Below, piece by piece: positions 20,046 to 32,165 of a DNA stretch of 64,000 bases (its first letter is position 1; the number at the start of each line of letters is the position of its first letter). The notes under the pieces are model-generated. The model did not search any database. It was given only the letters and a program-made list of their open reading frames with translations, and was not told the origin of the DNA. Where the stretch lies: the NCBI GenBank assembly GCA_024138025.1, contig JAMXBD010001038.1:372001-436000 (forward strand), written 5' to 3'. The DNA comes from Combretum micranthum. Lineage: Eukaryota; Streptophyta; Magnoliopsida; Myrtales; Combretaceae. Both the position numbers and the translations under genes were made by a program.

Positions 20046-23000
20046 AATTCTATATTATAGTTTTCTCTTTATAATATACATATAACATATAATTTTTTCC
20101 TTTTAAAAATTTTTAAAACTTAATTTTTCCCAAGTCTGAGGGGCCGGAGTCCCGATTAGCCCCCTTAATTTTCCCTTGTGTCTACTTGAATAGATATCAA
20201 AATAATACCAAAGGCATAAAAATAAGATTAACCTAACATAGTGAATATTTATTTGATGCAAGCATGTTATCACAAAATATCTTTTAAAACTTAGGAAAAA
20301 TTTTCTATTTAGGTGTAATGTACTTGCAATGAGTACTATTTGTTGTATTAGCTATAGAGTATTTTTTATTAAAGAGATTATTCTTTTACTTTGAATATAA
20401 TAGTTTTCCGTTTGACTAATCATTACCATGGCTCGATTTAGCTTCTATTACTCTTTATTAAAGACTATTAATGAAAGCTTTGAGTCAATACGATTACTCT
20501 TTCTTGGTTTAGGATCATATGGATTATCCTTTTCAGCCTGCTCATCTTCCATTTTAAGGCTTTCACGAAATGGTTTTAAATTTGTTTCATATTTTGGTCA
20601 TAGTGTTCCTTTTTGTTTTGAGAAGATAAATTTTGTCTTCTTAGTTGCAATAAGATGAAATTATGAAACTTTTGTTATATACATCCTCATTTTATCAGCA
20701 GTGAATAGATTCAAATGTTTTTTCAAACTATTTGTTGATTCCAACCTATGAATCTTTTGGATTATTGAAATTTTTCCTTTTACTAGAGAAATCCAAAACC
20801 AAGTTAATGCTGGTTTGGATTCAAATTTTAGCCATTCAGGTGATATTGCCTTTTCTATAAAAGGCGAGTAGAGTTTTAGATCTAGGCATCGAAAGTTTTA
20901 AGACGAGAAAGGCTAGTATTTAAGTGTTTAGTTTCTGCAAAATGTCTTTATAATAGCTGTAGCAAACTGTCTCAACCATTATAACATACATTCACTATAT
21001 TAAATAAAGCTTAAGTTTCCCTTTTCCATGTCTGATTAGTTATCTATTTAAGATATAAAGGTAACTATGCTTTAAAACCTTAGTAAGTCTTTGTACCATG
21101 CAATAAGGTTTTATAATATGAGTTAACAAATTAAGGCACCATGCCTGATAGTAATGCTCTGATTTGTTTAGAGAATAAAGTAAAAGGACCGATCTAAAAA
21201 CCCTTTGATAAGGCTGTTGAAGGTAGAGGTTGTCGTGTTTTAGTCTTATGGATAATGATGAGGGCATGAGGTGCATTTTCTATAGAAAACATTGCTCCAT
21301 TAATAAATTATCTTCACTTTATTTGTTTATCCCTATCATGAAGTCTTTTTCCATGGCACAAAGATTCTTGTTTAGGCAAATGTTTGGAATATTCGCTGAG
21401 CACATCCATTCACCAGATGATGTTGCTGTTGTTTTTGTTTCTTTTTCCTTCTCTAATTTTCAGTCGATCAGTCCTTTACATTCTTCTCTTCAGGAGTTGG
21501 TGTTGGCCATGTTGATTAGGTGAAAAAACTTTTGACCCGTGATGCTCGTTTGGTAGAAGACGATTTTATTAATCCAGGATCACGTTCATTGTTAGTCGTG
21601 AAATGTATCTGTCACTTTACATATATATATATATATATATATTTGTTATATGTATTTCTATTATATAGAATTCTAGCTTTGATCATTTCATTAAAATATA
21701 CCTTTATACAATATGCTTCACGCCAGTCCTTTCATTTTCCACGAATTCAAGCGACTATAAAATAATTTAATTAAATGCTTTTTTTTTTTCTAGGAGAACA
21801 TGGATAAATCTAAATTTTTATACCCACTTTTGTAATTGATAATCTTAAGTGTCAATTCACTACTGGTACATTTTTTAAAGTCAAATTTGTAATATCTAAA
21901 CAAGGTAATTAATTAAAAAAACAAAATAGGTAATATTTGGGTAATTGAATTAAAAGTCAATGAAATTTAGGTAATTAATTAAAAAATAAATTAAATTTAC
22001 ATATTAATTAAACAAAATTAAATTTACATATAAATTTGCACTTTTTTAAACTTTAAATAATTAATTATAAAAGTACTTAAACTTCTTGTAAACGTTACAT
22101 TCCCCAGGAACATTGTAAAAGTTAATCTCTACTACTTAAGTATTAATTTAGAACAAATTGGGCAACAAAGTACCATTTTTAGTCTGAAGAAAAGGAATGA
22201 TACTGATGATTTAGAACTCGTGTAGTAATAATAAATTGAAACCTTATAACTAAAAACATGAACTAATTCCATGAGCTAAGTTATCGAATTTGAGGTAGAC
22301 CTAATAATTACAAAATAATTGAGATAGAATAACACTCTAATTAATTATATATATATTTTTTATTATGTTAAAATTCAATTAGGTTTCTTAGATGAATCGC
22401 AGTTAAATAAGTTGTAAGGTGATCATGTTAGGCTTACATAGATAATACTAACTAGTGCCGTCATGAAATAATAATTTCGAATAATAGACAAGGAAGTGAG
22501 GAACTCCATATAAACAACTCCTAGAATAAACTTAATGAGGAATCCTAGGATATCAAGTAAGAGAATGGACAATCTGGTGATAAACAGGAGAAAATCCCAA
22601 GGTCGAACCCCAAGTCCTTCCAAAACCGATCAACCGCTTTAGTCTTAAAGTCGGGTCAATTGCTGTCCTCCTTGAACCAGTTAACCCTACTTTTTTTACT
22701 TAACTTAGTTGACCACCCTCAACCAATTAAGAGGATCCCTAGGTACCTCAAATGAGAAGCATTAAGCCATAGTAAATAATTAAATAATAAATAATAAATA
22801 AAAATAAAACAAAGGTCAATAATTTAATTATTTAATCTTTATATAAGAATGAAAAGATGACATAAAGACGATACATTTTAAAGATATGATAAGTGACTTC
22901 TCCCTTATAATTTTTCTTTTTTTGAGTGCATATTAACCTAAGTTTATAATTCTCAACAAGGGTCTGACATGAAATTGTTATGTATTGATAGTGCTTAAGC

Positions 23001-24034
23001 AAATGAAAAGAACATTTTATGAAAAATTTTTGGAACCACTGTTAACCCAAACTTATAAGATTTTGGACTCTTGTACTTATTGTACACTTCTTGGAAGACA
23101 ACCTTACATATAATACCGCAGATTATATATGATTGGGTATCCGTAATCACTTATTTTAACTATTGGGGTGAAGTCGGTCTTTACAGTGAGAGAATGTACA
23201 AAAAAAAAAAAAAAAAAAACATGAGAGAATAAGATTGAGAGAATAATAAAATGTCTTCTTTCAATACCAAGACTCATTTTTTAAAGAGAACAATGTTCAA
23301 TTTGGAGTGGAGATGTCGCACACAAAAAGGAAGAGATGGACCGAGAGCCCCTCTAGTCTTTTTCACTTTAATCAATTAGCCCTTATGGAATAAATATTCA
23401 ACGGCTTGGTAACTCTCGTATTCAATGTTTGTTTAATTACTAGTGGAAGTTTAGGGGTGAAGTTTCCCTGAGTGCAGCTTTGAGTTTAAAGTATGACAGG
23501 ACATGACATGTGTCCCCTAATTAATCATTACAAATAGCAATGACAAATTTGGCTATGTTTTTTTTTTTTTAATAAAAGAAAAAAGTGATTTAATGGTAAA
23601 AGCACTCAACTATAAGTCATTTTTCTTATATTTTTCTCAAATATGCCTCGAATGAAGTTTTTTAGGTGTCTTGTCGTATAGTTTCAGTATATAATACCAT
23701 ATGTCAATAAAATGGGAAAAAAATACATATTGATGTATCAACAAGGTGTAAAGATTAAAAAGAAAAAATGAAAAAGAAAAGAAAACAAACATTAGGAAAA
23801 TAAAATGCGTTTGAACCTAATAAAATCTCGATAAGATTTGGAAAGAAAGTGGACGATAGCCGAGAATCCTTGGACTGGCTAAACCATGCTTGTTTTCGTT
23901 TTCTTCTTAAATTAGACATAAAAGCACCTCATGTTGCCTCACGAGTGGAATTGAACATAACCACAAGCTTAAAGCTATTCTTATTTCTCATGGATGATGC
24001 CAAATTCATGTTGCCACAATTAGGTAGTATATTA
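20046..24034. other. Intergenic stretch without recognisable gene
   Basis: About 4 kb of AT-rich DNA. Open stretches at 20428-20658, 21230-21523 and 23849-24076 show no domain, signal or codon pattern that I recognise. There is an (AT)n tract at 21621-21642, a run of about 20 A at 23200-23219 and low-complexity AAATAAT repeats near 22780-22815. Decayed repeat DNA is likely. Confidence 0.5.
21621..21642. repeat. (AT)n microsatellite
   Basis: About 11 uninterrupted AT dinucleotides. Similar (TA)n tracts lie at 1283-1306, 24202-24226, 24325-24341, 49640-49659 and 59029-59046. Confidence 0.9.
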
Positions 24035-24742
24035 GAGGTGAGCAAATGGATTAAGGCCTACGAGCAACCCATTTAACCTATTTGAAAACAGGTTAAGACT
24101 AATATTTTTCAGTCTATTTAAAAGTGGACCAATTTTACTCAGTGCAATTAACCCATGTCCAAAGTGAGCTAGCCCAAGTGGGTTGGCTCATTAACCCACT
24201 TATATATATATATATATATATATATAAAGTGAAAAAAATAATTATTAATCTAGTATTGTTATTGTGTCTTTTATACTTGAGCTTAAACTTATGTATTAAT
24301 TATAATAGAGAATAATAAATTGATATATATATATATATATAAATCATAATATTTTTTAAGTATATCTTTATTGCATCAAATAAAATAAGATATCTAATAA
24401 AATTATTTTAAAATATTTTTAAATATATATAAGTAATTATAATAATAATGAAATTAATTATTTATATATTTAAAAACCGTAAAATTTAATTTTTTATTAT
24501 ATACATTTTATTCAATTAGTATAAATGAGTTAAATACATCAATTGGACCTATTTAATCCATAAAGATATACAAGTTGGTTAAATAAATCAAGAAGAGGGC
24601 CAATCCGTATAATCCACAGGTTAAAATAGTTTGAGTTAGGGTCAATATCCTATTTTTAAAATGGATCAAATTTTTTAATCTTTTAACTTGTGGCTAAAAT
24701 GAATCGAAATAGATTAGCTTGTTGAACCCGATTGCTCACTTG
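24035..24742. mobile_element. Probable hAT-type MITE (about 0.7 kb)
   Basis: The left end GAGGTGAGCAAATGG and the right end CCCGATTGCTCACTTGG form inverted termini (GTGAGCAA). Internal blocks such as GGGTTGGCTCATTAACCC and repeated TTTAACC/GGTTAA motifs are typical of the GTGAGCAA-type MITE families common in eudicots. The centre holds two (TA)n runs. No clean 8-bp target duplication could be confirmed. Confidence 0.6.
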
Positions 24743-27249
24743 GAGGAAAAATATAGTAATGCTTCGGATGAGCACCGGTTTCGACGGCTACTAAAAGACA
24801 ACATCCAAAGGAAAGAAACATAGGACTTCTTAAATCTTTTGACTTTTAGGTAGCTTTCCAGCCGGCAGCTTTGAAATTTCTGATTTTGCAGCGGCTTAAA
24901 CCTAACTTCCATGACTAGGCGAAAGGGAACGCTAACTCCCTATGATTGTGGTAATATGGACGTGGTTGCGTTAGTTACTTTGCAATATCTTAAAGAGTTC
25001 ACGAATTCATAAGTTTTATTTATTTGCTTTGAAACGGATATAAAAACCATTTAGGGGTAGACTGTTTGAGTTTAGCTCTGCAAAACAATCTGATGAGTAG
25101 AAGAATTGTGGAATAGGAATATGGAAAAATGTGATGAAAACTAGTCGGTGATACTTATGTAATTTCAGCAGTTTTGAATTTTTAGACAAATTTAATCATT
25201 AAAGTGTGGAGCCTGGATTTTTTAATTTTTTAATTTAATTTTCTTTAATCCGATTAATATTAAATTCTAACCCATTTAATACGAATCATCGACTAAGAAT
25301 TAAAGAAAACTTTTAAATTTTAAAAATAAATTTGGAGTTGCCACCTAACTAAAGTTGCGAAAAAGATAAATTATGACTAATAGGCAGGTTAGTCTTAATT
25401 TTGCTACTGATCTGCAATAAAATTATTTTTCAAAATGAACGAGAGATATGAAGTTCGAGGGCTATCCTATTAAAACCATTTGGTTACCACCTTAATTCTT
25501 AATTTAAAATTTATCTTTTTTTATGCTCGAAATAAATTTGCTAATGTTAAAATATTACAAACTATAGTATTTACAAATTATTATTATTATTAAAAAATTA
25601 GTATTTACAATAATATTTGCAAATAAATAAAAATGACAATGATATTTAAGAAAAATAAGAAATATATTTTTTCAGTTTTTATGTCGCCTCGAAAGTGCCT
25701 ACAACCAACTAATCAAGATCAGACAACACGTAGTTCTTTTTTAGAAAAATTTATTGTGTTGGTTTCTTTTAGATTTATGAATTCTTTTCATTTTAAGTTC
25801 TTCAAATTTTGAAATTGAAAAAAAAAAAAAAAGAAATCAAATTTTAAGCATAAACCTATAAGCCATCAAATTTATTTATATTTATTATCACTTAAAAAAA
25901 TTCTAAGTAACAAAACACTTTATTTTATACAAATATATATATATAATAGGATGGCTCATGCCTGCCTCATATTTCTACTTTTTATTATATTTTTTTTTTT
26001 TTTAACCTTTACTAACTATAATAATAATAATAAACAACTTACCTGGGCAGATTGGACTGGAATGGTTGGTTTAGGTCGGACTGGGCGCCGAGTCGGATCC
26101 TGAGGGCAATTGGCATGTGGTCGGCAGCATTTGAAATCACTGTTATAGTGGTTCTGGGCGGCCAAAGACTTGTTGGAATGACCAAATGAGAAATAGCGAG
26201 TGCTCCTATGGCAATTGCTTGGCTCAAAAAACACCTTAGTTGGTGGCTCCAAGCTTCAACGAGTGGCAGTCGATGGCAGTTTCGAGTCGAAGTGGTTGTT
26301 AGTCTTCTAAAGTTAGATTGAAACTCTTAATAGGTAGATTGAACTCACTTGAAACTTCCTATAACACTCAAATTGCTCGAGAATTTCTTAAACATGTCAA
26401 ATTCGAAAATTTTGAAAATGATGAAATAAAACCCTAGATCTTGGATCTGATTGGAGTGTGTCTTCTATGTTTTCTTGTTGATTTCTCTTGCTTGAATGAA
26501 GAAATCGACCTCTATTTTTAGAGGTCAAATCGGGTAGGAAATTGGTCAATTTCAAGGATGAAGCACGAGCGACGTTGAGTTTTTCGAGCTTAATTAAACA
26601 CGTTTTGCATCTTTCAAGTGTAATTAACTTTGAAAATGTACAGAACGTATTGAAATGAGTTTGACCCTGTGATCTTGGAAGCTTAAATTGTTGAAATGAT
26701 TTGAATTTGGACTTTGCTTTAAGCACAAAACACAAGTGTTTTCAAAATCCTTGGATCAAAATTCGAGTATCAAAACACGATCTTTAAGACAATTATTAGG
26801 TCAAAATCATAATATCCTATGTCCTCTTTAAATTCCCTTCATTAATTTGGTGAAGATCAAAGCAAAAGTTAGCCAAAAATGAGCTTGAACTGGACCGGTT
26901 GGAACACAGAAATGGACCATCATCCTAACACGCGCGTCACACGTGCACTGACGCGCTGGCACATGTGCTACATGCATTTGTTTCAAAAAAAAAAAATATG
27001 TTTCCTCCTCTGTGTGGATTCAAACCATGGTCTCCTCTGTGTGTGTGTGTTTGCTCATCCAATAGGCCATTAGCCTGTGTCTCAGTTTTATTTTGCGATG
27101 ATATAATATATAAAGTTCACAAAATAGGCCCAATTAATTTATAATTGGGTCTAAAGCAACTTATAATTAAAATTAATATTATATTAAGCCAAAAAATTTA
27201 TTATTGTGTGTATATATAATTTATTATTTTCATTTTTTTCAGACTTAAT
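24743..27249. repeat. Old unclassified repeat DNA, target of the 27255-32160 copia insertion
   Basis: Contains GGAGTTGCCACCTAACTAA near 25332 and, across the copia insertion, TAGGGTATCTATAGCTGCC near 32208, two sequence words I associate with the ends of an old plant repeat. Minus-strand open stretches at 26016-26252 and 26397-26735 have no recognisable domain. A run of T at 25987-26003 and ATA triplets at 26019-26031 are simple repeats. Nothing here supports a gene. Confidence 0.4.
27000..27080 (-). repeat. tRNA-like (SINE-type) segment
   Basis: The minus strand has GGCCTATTGGATGAGCA, then a GT/CA-rich spacer, then GAGACCATGGTTTGAATCC, which resembles a tRNA T-arm/B-box (GGTTTGAATCC). No cloverleaf can be closed. 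Confidence 0.35.
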
Positions 27250-27254
27250 ACCTT

Positions 27255-27413
27255 CCGAAATAAAGGAATAAAAAAAGTATATTTTTGATATTTTCTTTGA
27301 TAAAATGTTTACAAAGTACATATGTATTTATATACGTATAAGAGGTACAACTCTACCAACTCTACCTACCAACTTTACCTACCAACTCTACCTACTTAAC
27401 ATACAACTCTACA
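27255..27413 (-). repeat. 3' LTR of the 27255-32160 copia element
   Basis: On the minus strand it begins TGTAGAGTTGTATG and carries the CTACC/CAACT repeats shared with the other LTR. Its outer end has lost the TG/CA terminus. Confidence 0.9.
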
Positions 27414-27433
27414 CTCCCCCTCAAGCTGGAGCA
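27414..27433 (-). other. Polypurine tract of the 27255-32160 copia element
   Basis: The minus strand reads CAGCTTGAGGGGGAG immediately before the 3' LTR start TGTAGAGTT. Confidence 0.85.
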
Positions 27434-30400
27434 TACAAATCATATGCACCAAGCTTGTTACAAATATATTCAATACGAGAACCTGTTAAAGATTTAGTCA
27501 ATATATCTGCAAACTGATTATTTGAATTAACATGACTAGTGAAGATGTAAACAGATAAGATCTTTTCTCAAATGAAGTGATAGTCAATCTCTATGTGCTT
27601 AGTTCTCTCATGAAAGACCGAATTGGAAGCTATATGTAATACAGCCTGGTTATCACAAATTAGCTCCATTTGTGAAGTTTCACAAAATTTTAACTCCTCA
27701 AGTTACTATTTCAACCAAATCAATTCACAAGTTGCTAAAGCCATGACACGATATTCTGCTTCTGCACTTGATCTAGCAACAACATCTTGTTTCTTACTTT
27801 TCCAAGATATCAGGTTGCCTCCAACAAGAATACAATACCTAGATGTAGATCGTCTATCAGATGGAGAACCTACCCAATCATCAGAATATCCAATCACTTT
27901 AGAGTGACCATGATCCTCGTATAGTAAACCTTTACTAGGAGCATTTTTCACATATCTAAGAATTCTGATCACTGCATTCCAATGACTAGTGCAAGGAGAC
28001 TGAAGAAATTGACTGACAACACTAACTACAAAAGATATATTAGGTCGAGTAATAGTAAGATAATTGAGTCTTCCAACCAAACGACGATATCTCTCTGGAT
28101 CTTCAAAAGGCTCCCCCTGTCCTGGTAACAACTTCACATTGGGATCCATAGGAGAATCCACAGGCTTGCAATTAAGCATCCCTGTTTCTTCTAGTATATC
28201 TAAGACATATTTTCTTTGAGAGAGTACTATACCAGAATTAGATTGAGCAACTTCTATGCCAAGGAAGTATCTCAACAAGCCAAGATCCTTAGTTTAAAAA
28301 TGTTTGAAAAGATGTGCCTTCAATTGAGTAATACCATCCTGATCATTACTAGTTATGACAATATCACTACATACATTATTAAATATATGCATTTTCCTTC
28401 AGATGTGTGCTTATAGAAAACTGAGTGATCAGATGTACTACGAATCATTCCAAACTCCATTACAACAGTACTGAACCGACTAAACCAGGCACGTGAGATT
28501 GTTTCAAACCATAAAGGAACGACGAATTTACATACCAGATTAGACTCCCCCTGAGCAACAAAGCCAGGCGGTTGCTCCATAAATCTCCTCCTGGAGTTCA
28601 CCATGAAGAAAAGCATTCTTAATATCCAATTGGTACAAGGGCTAATGGGCATAGCTACAATGGAGATAAATAAACGAACAGAGGACATCTTAGCAACCGG
28701 AGAGAATGTTCACCATAGTCCAAACCATATACCTGAGTATAACCATTGGCAACCAACCGAGCTTTGAGCCGATCAACTTACCATCAGGACCGACCTTAAT
28801 AGCATAAACCCATCAACATCCAACAAGAGACTTACCAGGAGGCAAAGGAACTAAATCCCAAGTACCATTGGCATGTAAAGCAGTCATCTCATCTACCATT
28901 GCCTGGGTCCACCCTGGATCTGAAAGAGCCTCACTCACATTCTTAGGAACAGAAATGGAAGATAGAGATGAAACAACGGTACAATAAGATGGAGATAACC
29001 GATGATAGCTAAGACAATTATAAAGTGGGTGAGGATTACGAGTAGTACGGTTACCTTTTCTGATGGCAAGAGGAAGATCGTTTCCGGTAGGTCCTCAGTA
29101 GGTGGAGACGTTGGAATAGAAGATGAGTCAACAGGAGCCTCTGAAACAGGTGGGATATCTGATGTAGGAAGCGTCGAGAGCGTCGATGGTAAACCTGAAA
29201 TGGTGGAGGGGAAGGAATAGACTCAGAGACAACGGGAATAGACTCAGGAAGAACTAACTGAGAGGGAATAGGTAAAACCTCCGACAAAGGAGTCTCAGAT
29301 GAAGAGGTGGAATAAAAAGAAGATGATTCAAAAAATGTTACATCAGGGGACAAATAATAACGACGAGTAGTGGGTGAATAACACTTGTAACCTTTTTGAT
29401 GTTTGGAGTAACCAAGGAAAACAGCCTTAATAGAACGCGCTGATAACTTATCCTGACCAGGAGCCATATTGTGAACAAAACATGTACAACCAAAAACACG
29501 TAGAGGAAGCACATACAAAGGTTGATCTGGAAATAAGATCGTGTGAGGAATTTTGTGCTGAAGAACAGATGAGGCATTCTATTAATGAGATAACAAGCAG
29601 TGAGAACAGCATCAGCCCAAAAACGAGTAGGCACATGGTGATGTAAAAGAAGTGTGCGAGCAGTTTCAATGAGATGCCTATTTTTACGCTCAGCAACTCC
29701 ATTCTGTTGAGGTGTGTAAGCACAAGAGGACTGATGTAAAATGCCATGAGAAGATAGAAACTCAGTAAATTGAGCAGAAAAGTATTCAGGAGCATTATCA
29801 CTGCGCAAAATTTGTATAGAAGCATTGAATTGTGTTTTAAGTTCAGCACAAAATGATTCAAAAATTGAAAATATCTCGAACGACTTTTCATTAAATATAA
29901 CCAAGTACAGCGCGAATAGTCATCAATAAAAGTGACAAAGTATTGATGACCCAAAACAGACACGACTCGACTAGGACCCCAAATATCAGAATGAACTACA
30001 GCAAAAGGAGAGGCAGCCCGATTATTGACCCTCTTAGGAAACGAAGTTCTAGACTGTTTCCCAAGTTGACAAGACTCACAATCCAAAGAAGACAATTGAG
30101 AAAAATGAGGAACCATCTTCTGAAATTTTGAGAGACTGGGATGACCCAAACGATTGTGGAGAAGAGTTGGAGAGACTGTAGCAGAACATGCCAGATGAGA
30201 AGCCGAAGGGTTGGTGAGGTAGTAAAGCCCCTGTGACTCACATCCTGTGCCAATCGTCTGTCCCGTACTGAGATCCTGAAAAACAACAGAATGAGGATCA
30301 AATTTAATAGAGCAGTTTAGAGCACGGGTGACTTTACTAACAGAGATAAGATTAAACGGACAATGTGGAATGTAAAGAACATGTTTCAAAGGCACAGATG

Positions 30401-31568
30401 GTAAGGGTTGTGCACTTCCCACAGCTTCAGGTACTGCATGTGAACCATTTGCTACAGTAACAGAAGATAATGGTGTAGACTTTAAGAAATGAGAAAACAA
30501 ATGAGGATTACCAGAAATGTGTTCAGAAGCACCAGAATCAATCACCCATGGACCTAAAGTAGAAGACTGAGTGAGACATGCAACAGAATTACCAGTGTGA
30601 GCAAAGGAAGCAGGAAGATGAAGACTGCTGTGAAGCCTGATACTGTAAATAATTCTCAAGATCAGCTCCAGTGAGAAGTAGAGATTCAGGATGTTGTGCA
30701 GTCGAAGAGGCAGGATTGGTCTGAATGATATTAGCTCGTGGAGGACGTCCATGCAATTTGAAACATTTTTCCCTGGTATGACCCCAACGATGGCAGTAGG
30801 TACACCTAGGACGAGTTCCCTTAACACTCCCACGATCTCACCTGGTCCTTCTCTGTTAGTCATGTGATTTTGAGAAGCACTTTGAGAAACTAGAGCTGAA
30901 TTATCCAGGGAAGAAAAACCAGGTACAGGTGCATTAGGAATTGATGAGGTACGAAGAAGTCGAGAGAAAACTTCATCCATAGATGGAATCGTAGGACTAG
31001 CCAATATCTGATCACGAATGGAAGTAAGATCAGGACCAAGTGTAGCAAGGATGCAAACCATGAAAAATTTGTCTCTTTGAGCTAAATCATCTTGGAGAGA
31101 CTGACCGGGAGGAAGTAAAGAATTGTACTCAGCTTTTAGAGATGCCCATCTGCCAAGAAAATCAGTAATTGACATACCTGTTTGTCTCAGATTAAGCAGA
31201 TTAGATACTGAGTACAAACGCTGAATATCATTTGTATAAAGTCTCTTTGCCTGAGTCCAAACATCATAGCAAGTTGAGTAATGGCTGTAAATTGGATGAA
31301 GAGATGGATCGATGGACTGCCACAAAAGACTTAAAAGAGCATCAACTCTTATCCATTGATCATTATCCTTCTTCGGATCCTTCATTACATCATCCAATGT
31401 AGTGGTCAAATGGTCTTGTAAACCTTGACCGATGCACCATAAGTTCACAGCTTTAGACCAAGATATGTAATTTGAATTTCCCAGCAATTTCTCAGTTGCA
31501 ATGGCAGGAGATGGAGATAAGACACTTGAAAAAGGAGTAGTTTTCAAGGGAGAAGAATCAGCAGCCAT
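27425..31568 (-). pseudogene. gag-pol of the 27255-32160 copia element (multiple frameshifts)
   Basis: The gag start is taken at 31568 (MAADSSPLKTT), 430 bp inside the LTR. Gag has LLGNSNYISWSKAVNLW and a zinc knuckle (CTYCHRWGHTREKC, near 30760-30800) that lies in a different frame from both flanks. The protease has WVIDSGASEHISG (near 30540). Integrase follows with HNRLGHPSLSKFQ, HSDIWGPSR and, after a shift near 29900, LRSDNAPEYFS and TPQQNGVAERKNRHLIETA. Reverse transcriptase has KNAFLHGEL and LIMYV before the broken active site (near 28365-28640), then RYFLGIEVAQSN. RNase H ends with ARSSAEAEYRVMALATCE and a final ILTKSL block near 27500. At least five frameshifts abolish the polyprotein. 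No host gene is involved. Confidence 0.9.
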
Positions 31569-31987
31569 GGAGAATAACCTAGAGAAGGATAAATCAACAG
31601 CAGACGGCGGCGGATGGCGATGCGTGAATAGTGACAGCGGCACGTGAACAATAACGGCGGTGCGTGAACAGTGACGGTGGTGGTGGCGGCTGAAACAGGT
31701 CGGAACCGAAGGATAGGGTGGTCCGACCGAGGGGAACAGGAGCGTGATAGTAACGGCAGCACGTGGCGGCAACAACAGAAATCAACAGCGGACGACGTCG
31801 AAGGCGCATGGTAACATTTCCGGCGGCGAGCTTCCTGGGTTTGGTCGTTAGAGAAGAGAGGAACATGACGACGAAATCAGATGTGAAATCCAACACCGGG
31901 AAGAGAAGATCTAGATGAAATAGCCACGAAAATTAGGGTTTTTTTTTTTTTTTTTTTTTTTTTAGTGAAAATTAGAGTTTGTGTTTA

Positions 31988-32000
31988 GGCTCTGATACCA
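31988..32000 (-). other. Primer binding site of the 27255-32160 copia element
   Basis: The minus strand reads TGGTATCAGAGCC directly after the LTR end TTTTACA; it is an exact match to the initiator tRNA-Met 3' end. Confidence 0.95.
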
Positions 32001-32160
32001 TGTAAAATAAAGGAATAAAAAAAGTATATTTTTGATATTTTCTTTGATAAAATGTTTACGCGGTACATATGTATTTATATACGTATAAGAGGTATAACTC
32101 TACCAACTCTACCTACCAACTTTACCTATCAACTCTACCTACTTAACATACAACTCTATA
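32001..32160 (-). repeat. 5' LTR of the 27255-32160 copia element
   Basis: Plus-strand limits are TGTAAAATAAAGG and CAACTCTATA, the last base pair changed from the expected CA end. It contains the promoter region and is followed (minus strand) by the PBS. Confidence 0.9.
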
Positions 32161-32165
32161 ACCTT

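Larger units (their letters stand above)
27255..32160 (-). mobile_element. Complete short-LTR Ty1/copia retrotransposon (Ale/Retrofit-like), pseudogenised
   Basis: Two LTRs of about 160 bp (27255-27413 and 32001-32160) flank a 4.6-kb interior. The target duplication ACCTT lies at 27250-27254 and 32161-32165. PBS and polypurine tract are in place, and domain order on the minus strand is gag, protease, integrase, reverse transcriptase, RNase H. The LTRs differ at about 6 of 155 positions plus a damaged terminus (CCGAAAT instead of TGTAAAAT), so the insertion is neither new nor very old. Lineage assignment rests on LTR size and PBS only. Confidence 0.92.

Noticed and set aside
21230..21523. 97-codon plus-strand frame, considered as an exon
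   Set aside because: No recognisable domain and no consistent splice sites or neighbouring exons; it could equally be chance in T-rich DNA.
23849..24076. 75-codon plus-strand frame of fairly normal amino-acid composition
   Set aside because: No homology recognised, and its end runs into the MITE at 24035. It may be a relic exon, but nothing supports a gene.
26016..26735. Minus-strand frames of 78 and 112 codons
   Set aside because: No recognisable domain, no codon bias distinct from the surroundings, and they lie in old repeat DNA beside the copia insertion.
29448..31775. A single intact 775-codon polyprotein
   Set aside because: The frame crosses the zinc-knuckle region and the integrase in wrong frames and starts upstream of the plausible gag start. 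It is a pseudogene, not an intact ORF.
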